Source: Vitis vinifera
Taxonomy: Eukaryota > Streptophyta > Magnoliopsida > Vitales > Vitaceae
Assembly: GCF_030704535.1 (NCBI RefSeq)
Contig: NC_081811.1
Location: 3,426,501 to 3,490,500 of the forward strand
Reading direction: 5' to 3'
DNA length: 64,000 nt
Each line of letters starts with the position of its first letter. Positions within the stretch are counted from its first letter, which is position 1. The translations under genes and the position numbers were made by a program. Below, one piece after another: positions 11,930 through 22,995 of this stretch. The notes under the pieces are model-generated. The model was not told where the DNA came from, ran no database searches, and was given only the letters and a program-made list of their open reading frames with translations.

Positions 11930-13136
11930 CATATATTCTTAATTTATTCATTTAGTTTGAAAAATACTTTTTTCAAAAACTGAGAACAACTTGCACTCTG
12001 AAAGTGAAAGTACATTTTTTTCTTTTTTTTTCTTTTAAAAAAAAAATCATAAAAGCATTTTAATTTTGATATTATAATATGTATGAGTGCACTTTAGGTT
12101 GGCATTCCATGTAGATGGAGGGCACTGAATACGCCAGTGGATTTGAGTGCCCGCTGAATTAAGTTAGTGGATTGAACTGCCCACTGAAATTTCCATCCAT
12201 CGAAGCCCAGTATATTATTCATCCTCTTTTCCATGTATTACATACTTTCTCTTAACTTTATATATATATATATATTGCAACATTTGGAGTTGCTATTGGC
12301 CACTGAATAAGTTTATGTTTTGATTGCTTTATTGTTATTAACTTCTATTTGCATTTTATTTATTATTATTTTATTCATGTGTTTGGAAGTGATTTATGTT
12401 TATAATATTTTAATTTTTAATTTTGACGTTCTAAATTATATGTAATTGATTTATTTTTATTTTTTTTTAAAAATACCAACATGCCAAACAAATAAAAAAA
12501 TTATTCTAAAAAAATAGTTTTTTCAAATTTATTCTAATAGCAAATTGTAGTTTGTATTTTTAATTTTTTTTTATAGATTTTTTTTAAAGTAATTATAAAA
12601 AAAGCAAATTAAAACTTTTGTACATGTAAATGTATGATAGATATTTGGTTTATTTTATTAAGAAAAAAAACAAACACCATTAATTTTATCTATTAAAGCA
12701 CTCCAATTTTTTAAAATAAAAAAGTTATTTAATATATAAAACATTTTAAAATTCTAAAAATAATGATTTTATAGGTTAATGGTAAAAATTATGCTACATT
12801 TTTCATAATTTTATATCTTAATTTTAGTACAAATTATGTTACAAATATAAAAATATAAATTTTAATATTTTGATAAAATCTTTCATGGCTTTTCCACATC
12901 ATATATTCATATTTTAGGTGACGTTTTTCATTTGATGCACTAAAACATTCATGCTAGACGTTTAGATGTTGAATACAAAAAATATATTTGAAAATAATTT
13001 CTGTTAATAATGTTTTAAATTATTATTTTTATTTTATTTACTAGACCTACAAAATAAATTATATTATCAAATTAAATTTATTTATTTGGATAATGTGTTG
13101 TTTGTGACACCGACCATCGACGTGGCCATCGACACT
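11930..13136. other. AT-rich intergenic DNA, no gene seen
   Basis: The interval contains poly-A/T runs, a TA microsatellite near 12258-12276 and a short pair of repeats around 12110-12180 (agtgggttgaactgcccactga variants). I find no open frame with recognisable content and no RNA gene. Confidence 0.6.
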
Positions 13137-13391
13137 CCCGAGGCGGTTGACGGCTCGACTCTCCCACACGCTTCTAAAAGCTTCCAAGGAGAGCCAATCA
13201 TTTTGCGATCATAAAACGACGACGTTTTTACGAAGGAACTTAACAATTATAAAGTTGTGATTATCGATTATCCATTCGATTTCCATTTCCAGAAGAGCAT
13301 CCAATAAATAGAAACGGTTATCCTCTGATTAAGCATTGCAAAAACAAAAGCCCTCTCAATCGTTGACATTGAAAAACGAATCGGAGTTCCA

Positions 13392-15111
13392 ATGGCGACG
13401 GAGGAGAAGTCGGTGATGGTTGTCGGGGTCGACGACAGTGAGCACAGCTTTTATGCTCTTCAGTGGACTCTCGATCACTTCTTTGCTCCTTTCCCTGGTA
13501 CCGCTCCTTTCAAGCTCGTTATTGTTCACGCTAAACCCTCTCCCACCACCGCAATCGGACTCGCCGGACCTGGTAGTAACCTGATTCCGATCGTTTTTCT
13601 TTCTTGCCTTGTGGATTTTAAACGGTTTGATTTTGTGAGGTTTTCAGTTGTTTGTTCGCTAGGGAGTACTGTTTGGTCTGAAATTTTGATTTCCTGCCTC
13701 CTAACTTAGTATTCTTGCCAATTTTGCTTTCAAAAGCGAGTTAACGCGTCTCTTATTTGCTTGATTTGAAGTGGTGATATTGATGAGGTTCATAGTAGTT
13801 CTGCTTGTTTGCTCGGAAAGTTTGAAAGTGAAATTTTTCTGCTGAAAGTTAGAAGTTTTCTAATAACTTTGTGGTCAATTTGTCCTGGAGGAAGAAATTA
13901 ACTGATGTTTAATTGTTTGCAGGAGCCGCTGATGTTTTACCATATGTGGAGGCGGATTTGAAGAAGATAGCTGGTAGAGTTGTAGGAAAGGCTCACGAGA
14001 TCTGCGCCAGCAAATCGGTAACTGCCATATATATCAATTTGATTGTGATTACAGCAAAAAAAAAATTAAAAAATATATATATAGAGAGAGAGAGAGAGAA
14101 AGAGAGAGAGAGCGATAGAGAGATATCTCTACATGCGTATAAGCTTGAACCATTATTCCTTCAGTCATGTCTATATATTATGATTTAGGAAAAACAAATC
14201 TGCATAAGTACCTTATTTTTATTCAAAATCAAAATTTAAATCAAAGCACTTAAGATTCCGTTCGAGTGATTCAAGAGGTGTTTTAAGCCTCAAAGGTATT
14301 TGAGATGTTTTGAAAAATCATTTGAAGTGTTTTTTAGAAAAACATTTTATATGTGATTATTTTATATATATATATATATATATATATTTAGAGAAAATAC
14401 CTTCATTTAAAGGAGTGTTAGACTAATCCTTAAACTAAAATTCCAATTAGGCCATGCGAATTTCTAAATTAGTTTAAAATATGTTATTGAACGTCTTTTT
14501 CATAAAGCAAATGCAGATCAGATTGCTTTTCTGATGATTCTATTTCCAATGCAGGTTACGGATGTAATTTTAGAGGTGGTGGAAGGCGATGCTAGGAACG
14601 TTATGTGTGAGGCTGTGGAGAAACACCATGCATCCATTTTGGTTGTGGGTAGTCATGGCTACGGTGCTATCAAAAGGTATTCACTCTCATCCTATTTTCC
14701 AAATTTCACACATAATCACGCATAAAAGCGTAGAATCGCTGTCTTTATTGTAACTATAGATTGTGAAACTGCCTATTTTTTCTGCCGTCGTGATATTTTT
14801 CATGTTATTTTATTTTGTTTTTAACTCCAATCCAACGATATTGAAGTTTGTGCCTTTAGTAACCTTAGTTTATTGGTAGGTTATATCGAAATTAACCATA
14901 AAGAATCTTTTAGTATAGTATATAGCTTTGATCTGACAACAAACTGAATGATTTCAAGAAATTTTATTATTTCTTTTTTAAAAATTTATTTATTTCTGAT
15001 GGTGGCGCCAACTTCCGTTGCAGGGCGGTTCTAGGGAGTGTAAGTGACTACTGTGCCCACCATGCTCACTGCACTGTGATGATTGTGAAGAAGCCTAAAA
15101 TTAAGCACTAA
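13392..15111 (+). CDS. Universal stress protein A-like protein, copy 1
   Basis: Exons are 13392-13572, 13923-14017, 14555-14676 and 15024-15111: 486 bases, 161 residues, the usual length for a single-domain plant USP. Introns are GT/AG in phases 1, 0 and 2. The N-terminus has VMVVGVDDSEHS, the first beta strand with the conserved aspartate at residue 14. The ATP-binding signature G-x2-G-x9-G-[ST] is present as G124, G127, G137 and S138, so this is the ATP-binding class. Such proteins act in the cytoplasm or nucleus in stress signalling, but the exact client is not deducible. The gene is a tandem duplicate of the one starting at 20257, about 89% identical in protein (17 differences counted). 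A TATA-like caataaatag lies about 90 bases upstream of the ATG in both copies. Intron 2 carries a GA microsatellite (about 14085-14120) and extra AT-rich DNA absent from copy 2. Confidence 0.93.
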
Positions 15112-15390
15112 GGCTGCTACTTCTAAATAAGTGAATAAATATAGCAGTTGTACCAAACAGGTTAGCTCAGCGCACCATTGTTCCATCTGCATCTTGTGTC
15201 TATGTTTATTAATTGTTATGGCAAATGCTACACATGTTTCCAGTAAATTCTTCATTTCTGATTAAGGAGTGCTGTGTTGTTATTTCTTTTCTGCTTTATT
15301 TGATCAAGTTTATTCAAACCTAATGATCATAAATATTCTTCACCCTTTTTTATTAGTGTTTCTTTTGGACTGTAATTGTTGGGATTGAAT

Positions 15391-15498
15391 GACCCAGTGT
15401 GTGTGATTGTAAAAAGTGTTTTTAGTATTTTTAATATTTAAAAATATTTTATTTTTAAATATTAAAAACACTTTTAAGAATCACTGTAAAACGAATTT
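15391..15498. mobile_element. Hairpin MITE present only in the left duplicate
   Basis: Relative to the matching 3' flank of USP copy 2 (near 21828), copy 1 has about 115 extra bases forming a long hairpin. The left arm around aaaagtgttttta...aatatttaaaaat mirrors the right arm atttttaaatattaaaaacactttt. Such palindromic short elements are typical of MITEs. The insertion falls between gattgaatga and (t)taatctcta in the two copies. Confidence 0.6.
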
Positions 15499-17089
15499 TA
15501 ATCTCTAAATATCCTTATTTAAAATCTTGGAAACCCTTGCATTCTCGGAAATTTCATGATTGTGATAAAAAAAAAAAGTCATAATCAGATCTCTTCTTGG
15601 AAAATAAAAAGAAATGAGAAATGACTTATTTAAAAATAATTTTAAAAACAATTCTATGATATTTTCTAAAACAAGTGTTTGTTAAAAGCTTAGAATATTT
15701 TCAACTAGATCATTTTCAAATATTTCTTAAAAATAATATTTATTTATCTTATTTTTAATTGTTTTCCATAATTTTATATTATTTTTAAGAGCAATACAAA
15801 AATTGTTTTTAAACATCACGGAAAAAATTACTAAAATTTGAAAACACCTTATTGAACAAATTCTTAAAGAATTATTTATTGGAAAAAAAATTATCAAACA
15901 TGTTATTGAGCTTGAATAATAGTTTTTTTGCATTTTAGAAAAAAAAATTATTTTTAAAAATTAGTTCACCGAAGAAGCTATTAAGAAAGAAACGAGGAAA
16001 ACAATGGATATAGTTTACATTTTGCGAAAAAAGAAAAAAGGCACAGGCCCAAAGAATATGGTATGAAGACCCAAACAACGGATATAATTATTATTTTTTT
16101 AATTTATTTAATAATTATTTACAAAAAATAAAAAAATCGTTTTGGAAAAAACAAAAGAAAGATGACTTGTAAATAAAATTAATTTAAAAATTAACACAAT
16201 AACAAAATTATTTATTTTAAAATTTTAAAAAATAAATTGATTATAAATTTGTTTTTTTTTTTTCTAAACTTAATTTTCACATAAAATTGATAATTTTTTT
16301 TTCTTTTTTAAAAACAAACAAAAAGTAAGAGATAAAATTTAAAACTTAAAAATATTTATTATTCATCTTATACGTAAAAAAAATAATATTAAACTAAGTA
16401 TGTTTAATTTATAGTCATAATTAATTAAATTAATTTAAAGATAAAATTAAAAATAAAGACCAAAATATTTTTTAAATCAATATCTAATTTAATATAAAAT
16501 AATATTTTTTCATATCAAATTCTAAACATAATTTATACTTTTATAAATATTATTATTGAAAAAAATATATTCCAATAATTATAATTATTTTTATATATTA
16601 AATTTAGTAGATAAAAGTAATTAATTTTATAATACATATATTTATAATAATTATATCATTGTATAAATCCTACATGTTTTTTAATTTTTTAGGATGAGCA
16701 AAAAATGAATAGAAAGAAGAACACTTCGATATGAAAATCAATAAAGACTTTGAAGAAATCCCCCAGTTAAATCTGGAGTAGTCACAATGGTCTCGCTTAA
16801 AACTCATATAACTTTAACAGAACTTCTAGAAAGCACATAGACTTTCAAAGAGGCTTTTTTTATATGTACAATAAAAACTTAATGCACAATTGAATTTGAA
16901 ATCTAAAATTTCATTCAAAACAGTTAAACTTTACAAAAACTTTGAAAGAAATAAAACTTACAATCTTTAAAGCAAGCTTTACAACAAAACTTTGAGCTTT
17001 TTCAATACAAGGCTATCTTTCAGAGGGAAATCTCACTTTTCTCTCACTAGAATTCTCTCTAAAACTTGTAATGTCTTACCAAGAGAAGT

Positions 17090-17110
17090 GGAGTCCTTTT
17101 ATAGACTTTT
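17090..17110 (-). promoter_or_regulatory. TATA-type promoter of the pararetrovirus fragment
   Basis: On the minus strand the sequence reads GTCTATAAAAGGAC, a strong TATA box, followed downstream by a pyrimidine/purine-rich leader toward 16980. Its place after the RT/RNase H region matches the pregenomic RNA promoter of Caulimoviridae. Activity is unknown. Confidence 0.45.
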
Positions 17111-17317
17111 TGAATGGATTTGAAGATTTTTGAAATCCACGGATTTGAAATCTTTCGAATCCATCGAAAGTTAATTGTCTTTTTGTGCAGTTGTCTTTGA
17201 ATTTAAAAGTTGGTTTTGAAGCCCACCGTTTTAGTCCACCGAATTGGAGAGCGGTTTTACTGACTCATCAGTCTCACACCCACTGATTTGATCCATGGTT
17301 TTGAAGAGCGGTTTGAA

Positions 17318-18250
17318 TTATGGATTTGAATGGTTTATGAACATGTCACTTTCATTAACCCATGTGATCCCTTTCGGATTTAAAAAAATTTGAAAGCCGC
17401 AAATAGTTGACATAATTGGAAACACCTGAGGTCTGCAAGTAGTTAAGACTTCGTGCTTTAAGTTCTTTGAGGAGGAGAAGATCCTTTGAAAAACTAGGAT
17501 GCGAGTAACCCATGTCTCTGGTAACATCATCATATGCCAGATCACGAACAGAGCATTTGATCGGTAATCCGAGTTGTCGTTTTTGAAGAACTTTGAAGAC
17601 TGAGTTTGAAGAGGTCTTGGATGCATCAACCCAAGGGTGTGTATGGGAGTCCATGGCACATGTCTTCGTTGACATCCCCTAAGAAAGCAAAGGATGCAGT
17701 ATCATCATCAGAACCAGAGTCAAAAAACCAAGACAAAGTTTCTGAAGCTTTTTCCTTTAAAAGTTTGAGATGCTTCTTATACTCCTTATTAGAAGGAAAA
17801 GAAGTTTGTGACAAATGAATAGCATCAGGAGGGATTGGCATTGAAACCTTTGAAGAAGAAGGCTTTGAAGGAGACTTCTTTGAAGATATCCATTGACAGA
17901 TATTAGGAATCTATTGTGAATTTGAAGGGACAAAGTTTGTCCACCATTTGACTTTGAATTCCCTTGTCAAATGCGTGGGAAAAACAATACTTTGGAACAA
18001 GAAGTCGTAACCAAGTGACTACCATGTTCATCAAAGTAGTTATATCCATCAAGAATTTGAGGACATAAAATATCTTTAATGGAGCCAAAAAATAGCCACC
18101 ATTCTTGGAACCAATTTGGAAAATCAATTTGATTTTTGATTTTGAACATCCTTTTGAAGGATTTCTTTTGCACTTTTGCAATCAACACGAAGAATAAATT
18201 TTTTATTGAAAACATCTTCTTGAAATTTTTGAATGCATAAGACAATTGCT
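17318..18250 (-). pseudogene. RNase H-like and downstream viral remnant
   Basis: Overlapping short minus-strand frames (18245-17967, 18181-17903, 17841-17626, 17675-17318) read as pieces of one coding region split by frameshifts. The first resembles the RNase H region that follows caulimovirid RT. The later pieces have no family I can name. Composition (Lys/Phe-rich) matches the RT remnant to its right. Confidence 0.45.
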
Positions 18251-18370
18251 AAGATTTCTTTTTTGATGGTTGAATAATTTTCTTAGGGTCCACTCTATAT
18301 TCCAGAATGAAATCGGACAATGGAGATTTGATTTTGAAATTCTTGTTTGAGTATACCACCATATCCTATA

Positions 18371-19678
18371 TTAGAGGCATCTGTGTATAATAGGAAAGGC
18401 TTCTGGGTTAAGAATACCTAAACAAGGAAGACTCTTAACTTGTTTTTTGACTAATTTGACTATGTTTGTGTGTTCTTGTGTCCAAGGCTTTGGATTTTGT
18501 CTAGGCCTAGCAAACAAAGGTTTAATAGTGGTTCTAAGGTTAGAATAGAAGTCTGACACATAGTTTAAGCTTCCTAAATACCTTTGAAGTTGAGTTTTAT
18601 CCTTAATTTCATCGGAAAATTTGCTAGAAAACTCTATTGACCTTTGAATAGGTTTGATAGTACCTTGGTAGATTTCAAATCCTAGAAATCTAGTCCTAGT
18701 TTGAAATAGTTTAATCTTAGGGGCGGAGAGAACTAAGCCATTTTCCCTAACAATTTTTTGAAAATTTTTTAAGTGTTTGAAGTGATGTTCAATAGAATTT
18801 GAAAATATAAGAATATCATCAATGTATACTAAGGAAAAGTTAGTATAAGGATTGAAAACATCATTCATTATATTTTAAAATTCTGAAGGAGCATTCTTCA
18901 AGGTATAAGGCATCACATTCCATTTATAATGCCCAAATGAAACAGTGAAAGCAGTTTTATACTTATCTTTTTCTTGAAGTTGAATTTGCCAAAATCCCGA
19001 CTTCATATCAAATTTTGAGAAAATTGAAGCATTATGAAGGCGTCCTATAAGGTCTCTCTTATTAGGTATAGGATACCTTATCCATTTGAGAACCTTATTT
19101 AAAGGCTTGTAGTTAATAACAAGTCTTGGAGCACATTTTTCAATTTCTGAGGGTTTTTAAACATAGAAAATTGCACAACTCCAAGGAGATTGACTCTTTC
19201 TAATTAGATTTTTGTCTAATAAATCTTTTATTTCTTCTTTACAATACTCAAGCAATTGAACGTTCATTTAAATTGGTCTTGGTTTAGTAGGAATTTGATT
19301 TTCATCAAATACATCAACATAGGGCAAGGAGACTTTATGTTTCTTTCTATTCCAAAAAGCATTGGGAATAGAAGAATATAAATCCTTTTCAATTTGATTT
19401 TTAATCTTCTCCACTCTTGTTTGAATATCTTTTTGCAAAAGGTTTTCTTCTATTCTTTTGTAATATATTTCTTTTCTTAGAAATTTGATTTGTTGCTTTT
19501 TCTTTTGAATTAAATTTACTTGATTATCCAAAATATTCAATTCTTTTATCTTTGGAGAACTAATAAATTTAAAGCAAATTTCTTGTTGGTCCAAAACAGT
19601 TTTAATTCCTTCTTCGTCTACTCTAAAAGGATAGAGGAGAGAAAGGAAGAGGGGTGCTAGAATTATTTCTTTGTTCAC
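18371..19678 (-). pseudogene. Viral reverse transcriptase remnant
   Basis: Two open stretches (19678-19268 and 18868-18371) are separated by a segment that still reads as RT but carries stops. I see in-frame stop codons near 19265, near 19157 and just upstream of 18868. The second stretch carries the YIDD box at its residues 15-18, followed by a conserved connection-region pattern including a 'QLQRYLGSLNYV' run. That pattern is shared by plant pararetroviruses and Ty3/Gypsy elements. The lack of integrase and the downstream promoter favour a pararetrovirus. It is non-functional as it stands. Confidence 0.75.
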
Positions 19679-19690
19679 GTCTTTTACAAG

Positions 19691-20012
19691 TAAAATACAT
19701 TATTAATATATATTATTAGTTAAAATATTATTAAAAATAAGAAAAATGAAAACAAAAATATTTTTGGAAACCTTTTGTTGAAGAGACAATTTTTTCCATG
19801 AATTTTTTTGTTTTTCCTTGAGAAATGGTTTCTTCCAATTCCTTCATCTTATGAAATCGTTTGTTTCTTATGTATAATTTTATTTTATTTTATTTTATTT
19901 TTTGGATAAAAAATAAATCATCCTCTCCAAACACAATTTATAGTCTTCCAAAAAGTAGAATAGATTGAATTGTTTTTTTATAAATAAGTTTACACTTATC
20001 AAAAATCCTATT
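19691..20012. other. AT-rich spacer, no gene
   Basis: The sequence between the viral fragment and the right-hand duplication has repeated tattttattttatttta and no open frame of note. Confidence 0.5.
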
Positions 20013-22410
20013 CCTGAGGCGGTTGACGACACCTTTCTCAAAGCATCTAAGGAGAACCAATCATTGTGTGATCATAACACGCCGACTTTATTACTAAAGG
20101 CCTTAATAATTATAAAGTGATGGTTATTGATTATTCCTTCAAATTCCATTTCCAGAAGAGTATCCAATAAATAGGAACGGTTACCCTCTGCCTGAGCATT
20201 GCAACTCTCTCTCTAGAAGTCTCTGATTGTACACTGAAAAACGAATCGGAGCTCCAATGGCGACGGCGGAGAAGTCGGTGATGGTCGTCGGGATCGACCA
20301 CAGCGAACACAGCTTGTATGCCTTTGAGTGGACTCTCGATCACTTCTTTGCTCCTTTCCCTGGTACCGCTCCTTTCAAGCTCGTTATTGTTCACGCTAAA
20401 CCCTCTCCCGCCACCGCAATCGGACTCGGCGGACCTGGTAACAACCTGATTCAGATCCATTTCCTTTCTTGCCTTGTGGATTTTAGGCGGTTTGATTTTG
20501 TGAACTTTTCAGTTGTTTGTTCGTTAGGGAGTACTGTTTGTTCTGAATTTTGATTTCCTGCCTCTTAACTTAGTATTCTTGCGAATTTTACTCTCAAAAG
20601 CGAGCTAACATTGATGGTTAGGTTCATAGTAGTTCTGTTTGTTTGCGCGGAAAGTTTTGAAAGTGAAAATTTTTACGAGAAAATTTTTTCTGTTGAAAGT
20701 CGAAGTTTTCTAATAGCTTTGCGGTTAATTTGTCCTGGAGAAAGAAGTGAACTGATATTTAATTGTTTGCAGGAGCCATTGACGTTTTACCATATGTGGA
20801 GGCGGATTTGAAGAAGACAGCTGATAGAGTTGTAGAAAAGGCTCGCGAGATCTGCTCCAGCAAATCGGTAACTGCCATATATCAATCAAAAAAGAAAAAT
20901 CTTTACAAGCTTGAACCATTATTCCTTCAGTATAGACCTATGTATATATGTTTGAAGAACAATATTTAGGAAAAACAAATCTGCATAAGTATGAGATTTT
21001 TATTCAAAAACAAAATTTCAATGGAAGCATTTAATCAGAAATTACAATTACGCCACACGAATTTCTAAATTAGTTTAAAATATGTTATTGAACGTCTTTT
21101 TCATAAAGCATGATGCAGATCAGATTGCTTTTCTGAATATCGTAATTCCGATGCAGGTTACGGATGTAACAGTAGAGGTGGTGGAAGGCGATGCTAGGAA
21201 CGTTATGTGTGAGGCTGTGGAGAAACACCATGCATCTATCTTGGTTGTGGGTAGTCATGGCTACGGTGCTATCAAAAGGTATTCACTCTCATCCTGTTTT
21301 CCAAATTTCACACATAAATCATGCATAAAAGCGTAGAATCGCAGTCTTTTAGTGTAGTATATAGCTTTGATCTGACATCAAACTGAATGATTTCAAGAAA
21401 TTTTATTATTATTATTATTATTTTTTAATTTATTTATTTCTGATGGTGGGCGCCAACTTGTGTTGCAGGGCGGTTCTAGGGAGTGTAAGTGACTACTGTG
21501 CTCACCATGCTCACTGCACTGTGATGATTGTGAAGAAGCCTAAAACTAAACACTAAGGTTGCTACTTCTAAATAAGTGAATAAATATAGCAGTTGTACCA
21601 AACAAGTTAGCTCGTACACTGTTGTTACATCTGCGTCTTGTGTCTATATGTATTAATTGTCCTTGTGCAACTTTGTTTCCAGTAAATGCTTCATTTCTGA
21701 TGAAGTGCTGTATTGTTATTTCTTTTCTGCTTTATTTGATCAAGTTTATTCAAATCTAATGATCATAAATATTCTTCACCCTTTTTTATTAGTGTTTCTT
21801 TTGGACTGTAATTGCTGGGATTGAATGAACTTAATCTCTAGCATCTAGCGTACCCTTGTTTAAAGTCTTGGAAACCCTTGCATTCTCGAGAAACTTCATG
21901 ATTGTGACAAAAAAAAGTCGAAATCAGATCTCATCTTAAAATAAAAATAAATAAATAAATTAGGACCTATTTGAAAATATTTTTTAAAAAAAAATCTATG
22001 ATATTTTCTTGTTAAAAACTTGAAATATTTTCAACTTAGGTGTATTTTCAAATTCTTCTTAAAAATAATATTTATTTATCTTATTTTTAATTGTTTTCTA
22101 TAATTGTCTATTATTTTTAAGAATAATACTAAAATTCTTTTTAAAATAAGGGGAAAAGCAACTGAAATTAAATAAAAAATGTTCTAAAAAACACCTTGTT
22201 GAACAAATTCTAAAAAAAAAATATATATCAAACATGTTTTTGCAACCTAAATAATAGTTTTCTGCCTTTTAGAAAAGAATATATATTTTTAAAAATTAGT
22301 TCTCCGAACAGGCTCTTAAGAAACAGATGAGGAAGACAATGGGATAAGCTTGCATTTTGCAAAATAAAGCAGAGACCCAAAGAATACGGCACGAAGGCCA
22401 CCACAATGGA
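20013..22410 (+). repeat. Tandem segmental duplication, right copy (contains USP gene 2)
   Basis: It matches 13137-16083 across the 5' flank, all exons and introns, and the 3' flank. Intron 2 is about 250 bases shorter than in the left copy, and the hairpin MITE of the left copy is absent. Homology fades after about 22410, near a gaatacggcacgaagg block. Confidence 0.85.
20257..21556 (+). CDS. Universal stress protein A-like protein, copy 2
   Basis: Exons are 20257-20437, 20773-20867, 21157-21278 and 21469-21556: 486 bases, 161 residues. Exon lengths and phases are the same as in copy 1. The ATP-binding G-x2-G-x9-G-S signature (G124, G127, G137, S138) is unchanged. The first-strand motif is VGIDHSEHS, keeping Asp14 but with His in place of Asp15. 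The 17 differences from copy 1 are eight in exon 1, six in exon 2, two in exon 3 and one in exon 4, so the ATP-binding end is the most constrained. The ATG at 20257 is chosen because it matches copy 1; the in-frame sequence upstream has no ATG. It appears intact and is likely functional. Confidence 0.93.
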
Positions 22411-22645
22411 TGTGCTTCCTACGCAAAGTTGCGATGACGTACAGAACACAATAGGCATCATTTTAATGCCTATAAAAGAGAAGGGAAAAGAAAGAAAAAA
22501 GAAAGTGCGCTTTGGGACCCAACAGAAGATGAGGATCATGAGAAAACAAGACCTAAAAACACAAACATGAGAATCTAGCCAGTGATGACATATGAACATG
22601 GAATCAAAAGGCAAGACAATAAATGAAGAGTCCAATTAACATTAC

Positions 22646-22770
22646 CTATCATTATCAGCCTAAATGCTTCCATTGTTAGGTTCAACAAAATCCACTCATC
22701 AGGCAATATTTTCCCATTCACTGAAGATTTAATAAGGGAAGCATCTCTCACTGTTTGCAGCATCCTTTTC
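22646..22770 (-). other. Exon-like segment downstream of the DExH8 stop
   Basis: On the minus strand, CTTTTGCAG precedes 22770 and ATAG|GTAATG follows 22646, so good acceptor and donor sites bracket 125 bases. One frame is open throughout, with a protein-like composition (residues ..VNGKILPDEWILLNLTMEAF..). It lies 225 bases beyond the helicase stop codon, so it may be a 3'UTR exon, an alternative terminal exon or a relic. I do not recognise the peptide. Confidence 0.3.
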
Positions 22771-22995
22771 CTGCAAAAGCAGCATAATATTTACAAACCA
22801 GTATAGCATTTTCCTCTGCCTTATCAGTTTCAGGAGGCCTTTAAAAAGCACCAAAATGAAACGTCTGCGAATATTAGTTTCTGAAGAGCGCCAATATTAA
22901 AAACCCTTACTGCTCAGATGAAAGAATCCTTCTAATCGTTTTACAGCCAATGATATCTAAGCAATGATCCTATGCACACATCAGCAGAAAATATC

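Larger units (their letters stand above)
13137..16083 (+). repeat. Tandem segmental duplication, left copy (contains USP gene 1)
   Basis: Sequence from about 13137 (cccgaggcggttgacg) through the USP gene and its 3' flank to about 16083 matches 20013-22410 in the same orientation. Shared marks include the 5' flank (cacttccagaagagcatccaataaatag variants), all four exons and their splice sites, the 3' flank (tgatcaagtttattcaaa) and the far end (cccaaagaata(t/c)gg(t/c)a(t/c)gaag). It is longer than the right copy because of insertions in intron 2 and the 3' flank. Confidence 0.85.
16690..19690 (-). mobile_element. Endogenous Caulimoviridae-like (pararetrovirus) fragment
   Basis: Reading on the minus strand, the order is a pre-RT polyprotein segment (19678-19268), a reverse transcriptase (about 19300-18370) with the YIDD catalytic motif, an RNase H-like stretch (about 18250-17900), an unassigned coding-looking stretch (17841-17318), and a non-coding region with a TATA-type promoter (about 17100). 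That order, RT then RNase H then a promoter-bearing intergenic region, fits the 3' end of a caulimovirid genome, not an LTR retrotransposon, and no integrase or LTR is seen. It is broken by in-frame stops and frame changes and lacks movement, coat and protease regions, so it is a decayed partial copy. Genus is not assigned; Petuvirus- or Florendovirus-like groups known from plant genomes are candidates. Both edges are approximate. It sits between the two USP duplicates. Confidence 0.75.

Noticed and set aside
14085..14120. GA-rich run considered as a regulatory element in USP intron 2
   Set aside because: It is a simple (GA)n microsatellite absent from the other USP copy.
16690..19690. Viral fragment considered as a Ty3/Gypsy retrotransposon
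   Set aside because: RT similarity alone would allow this, but no integrase, LTRs or target-site duplication are seen, and a promoter-bearing non-coding region follows RNase H, as in Caulimoviridae.
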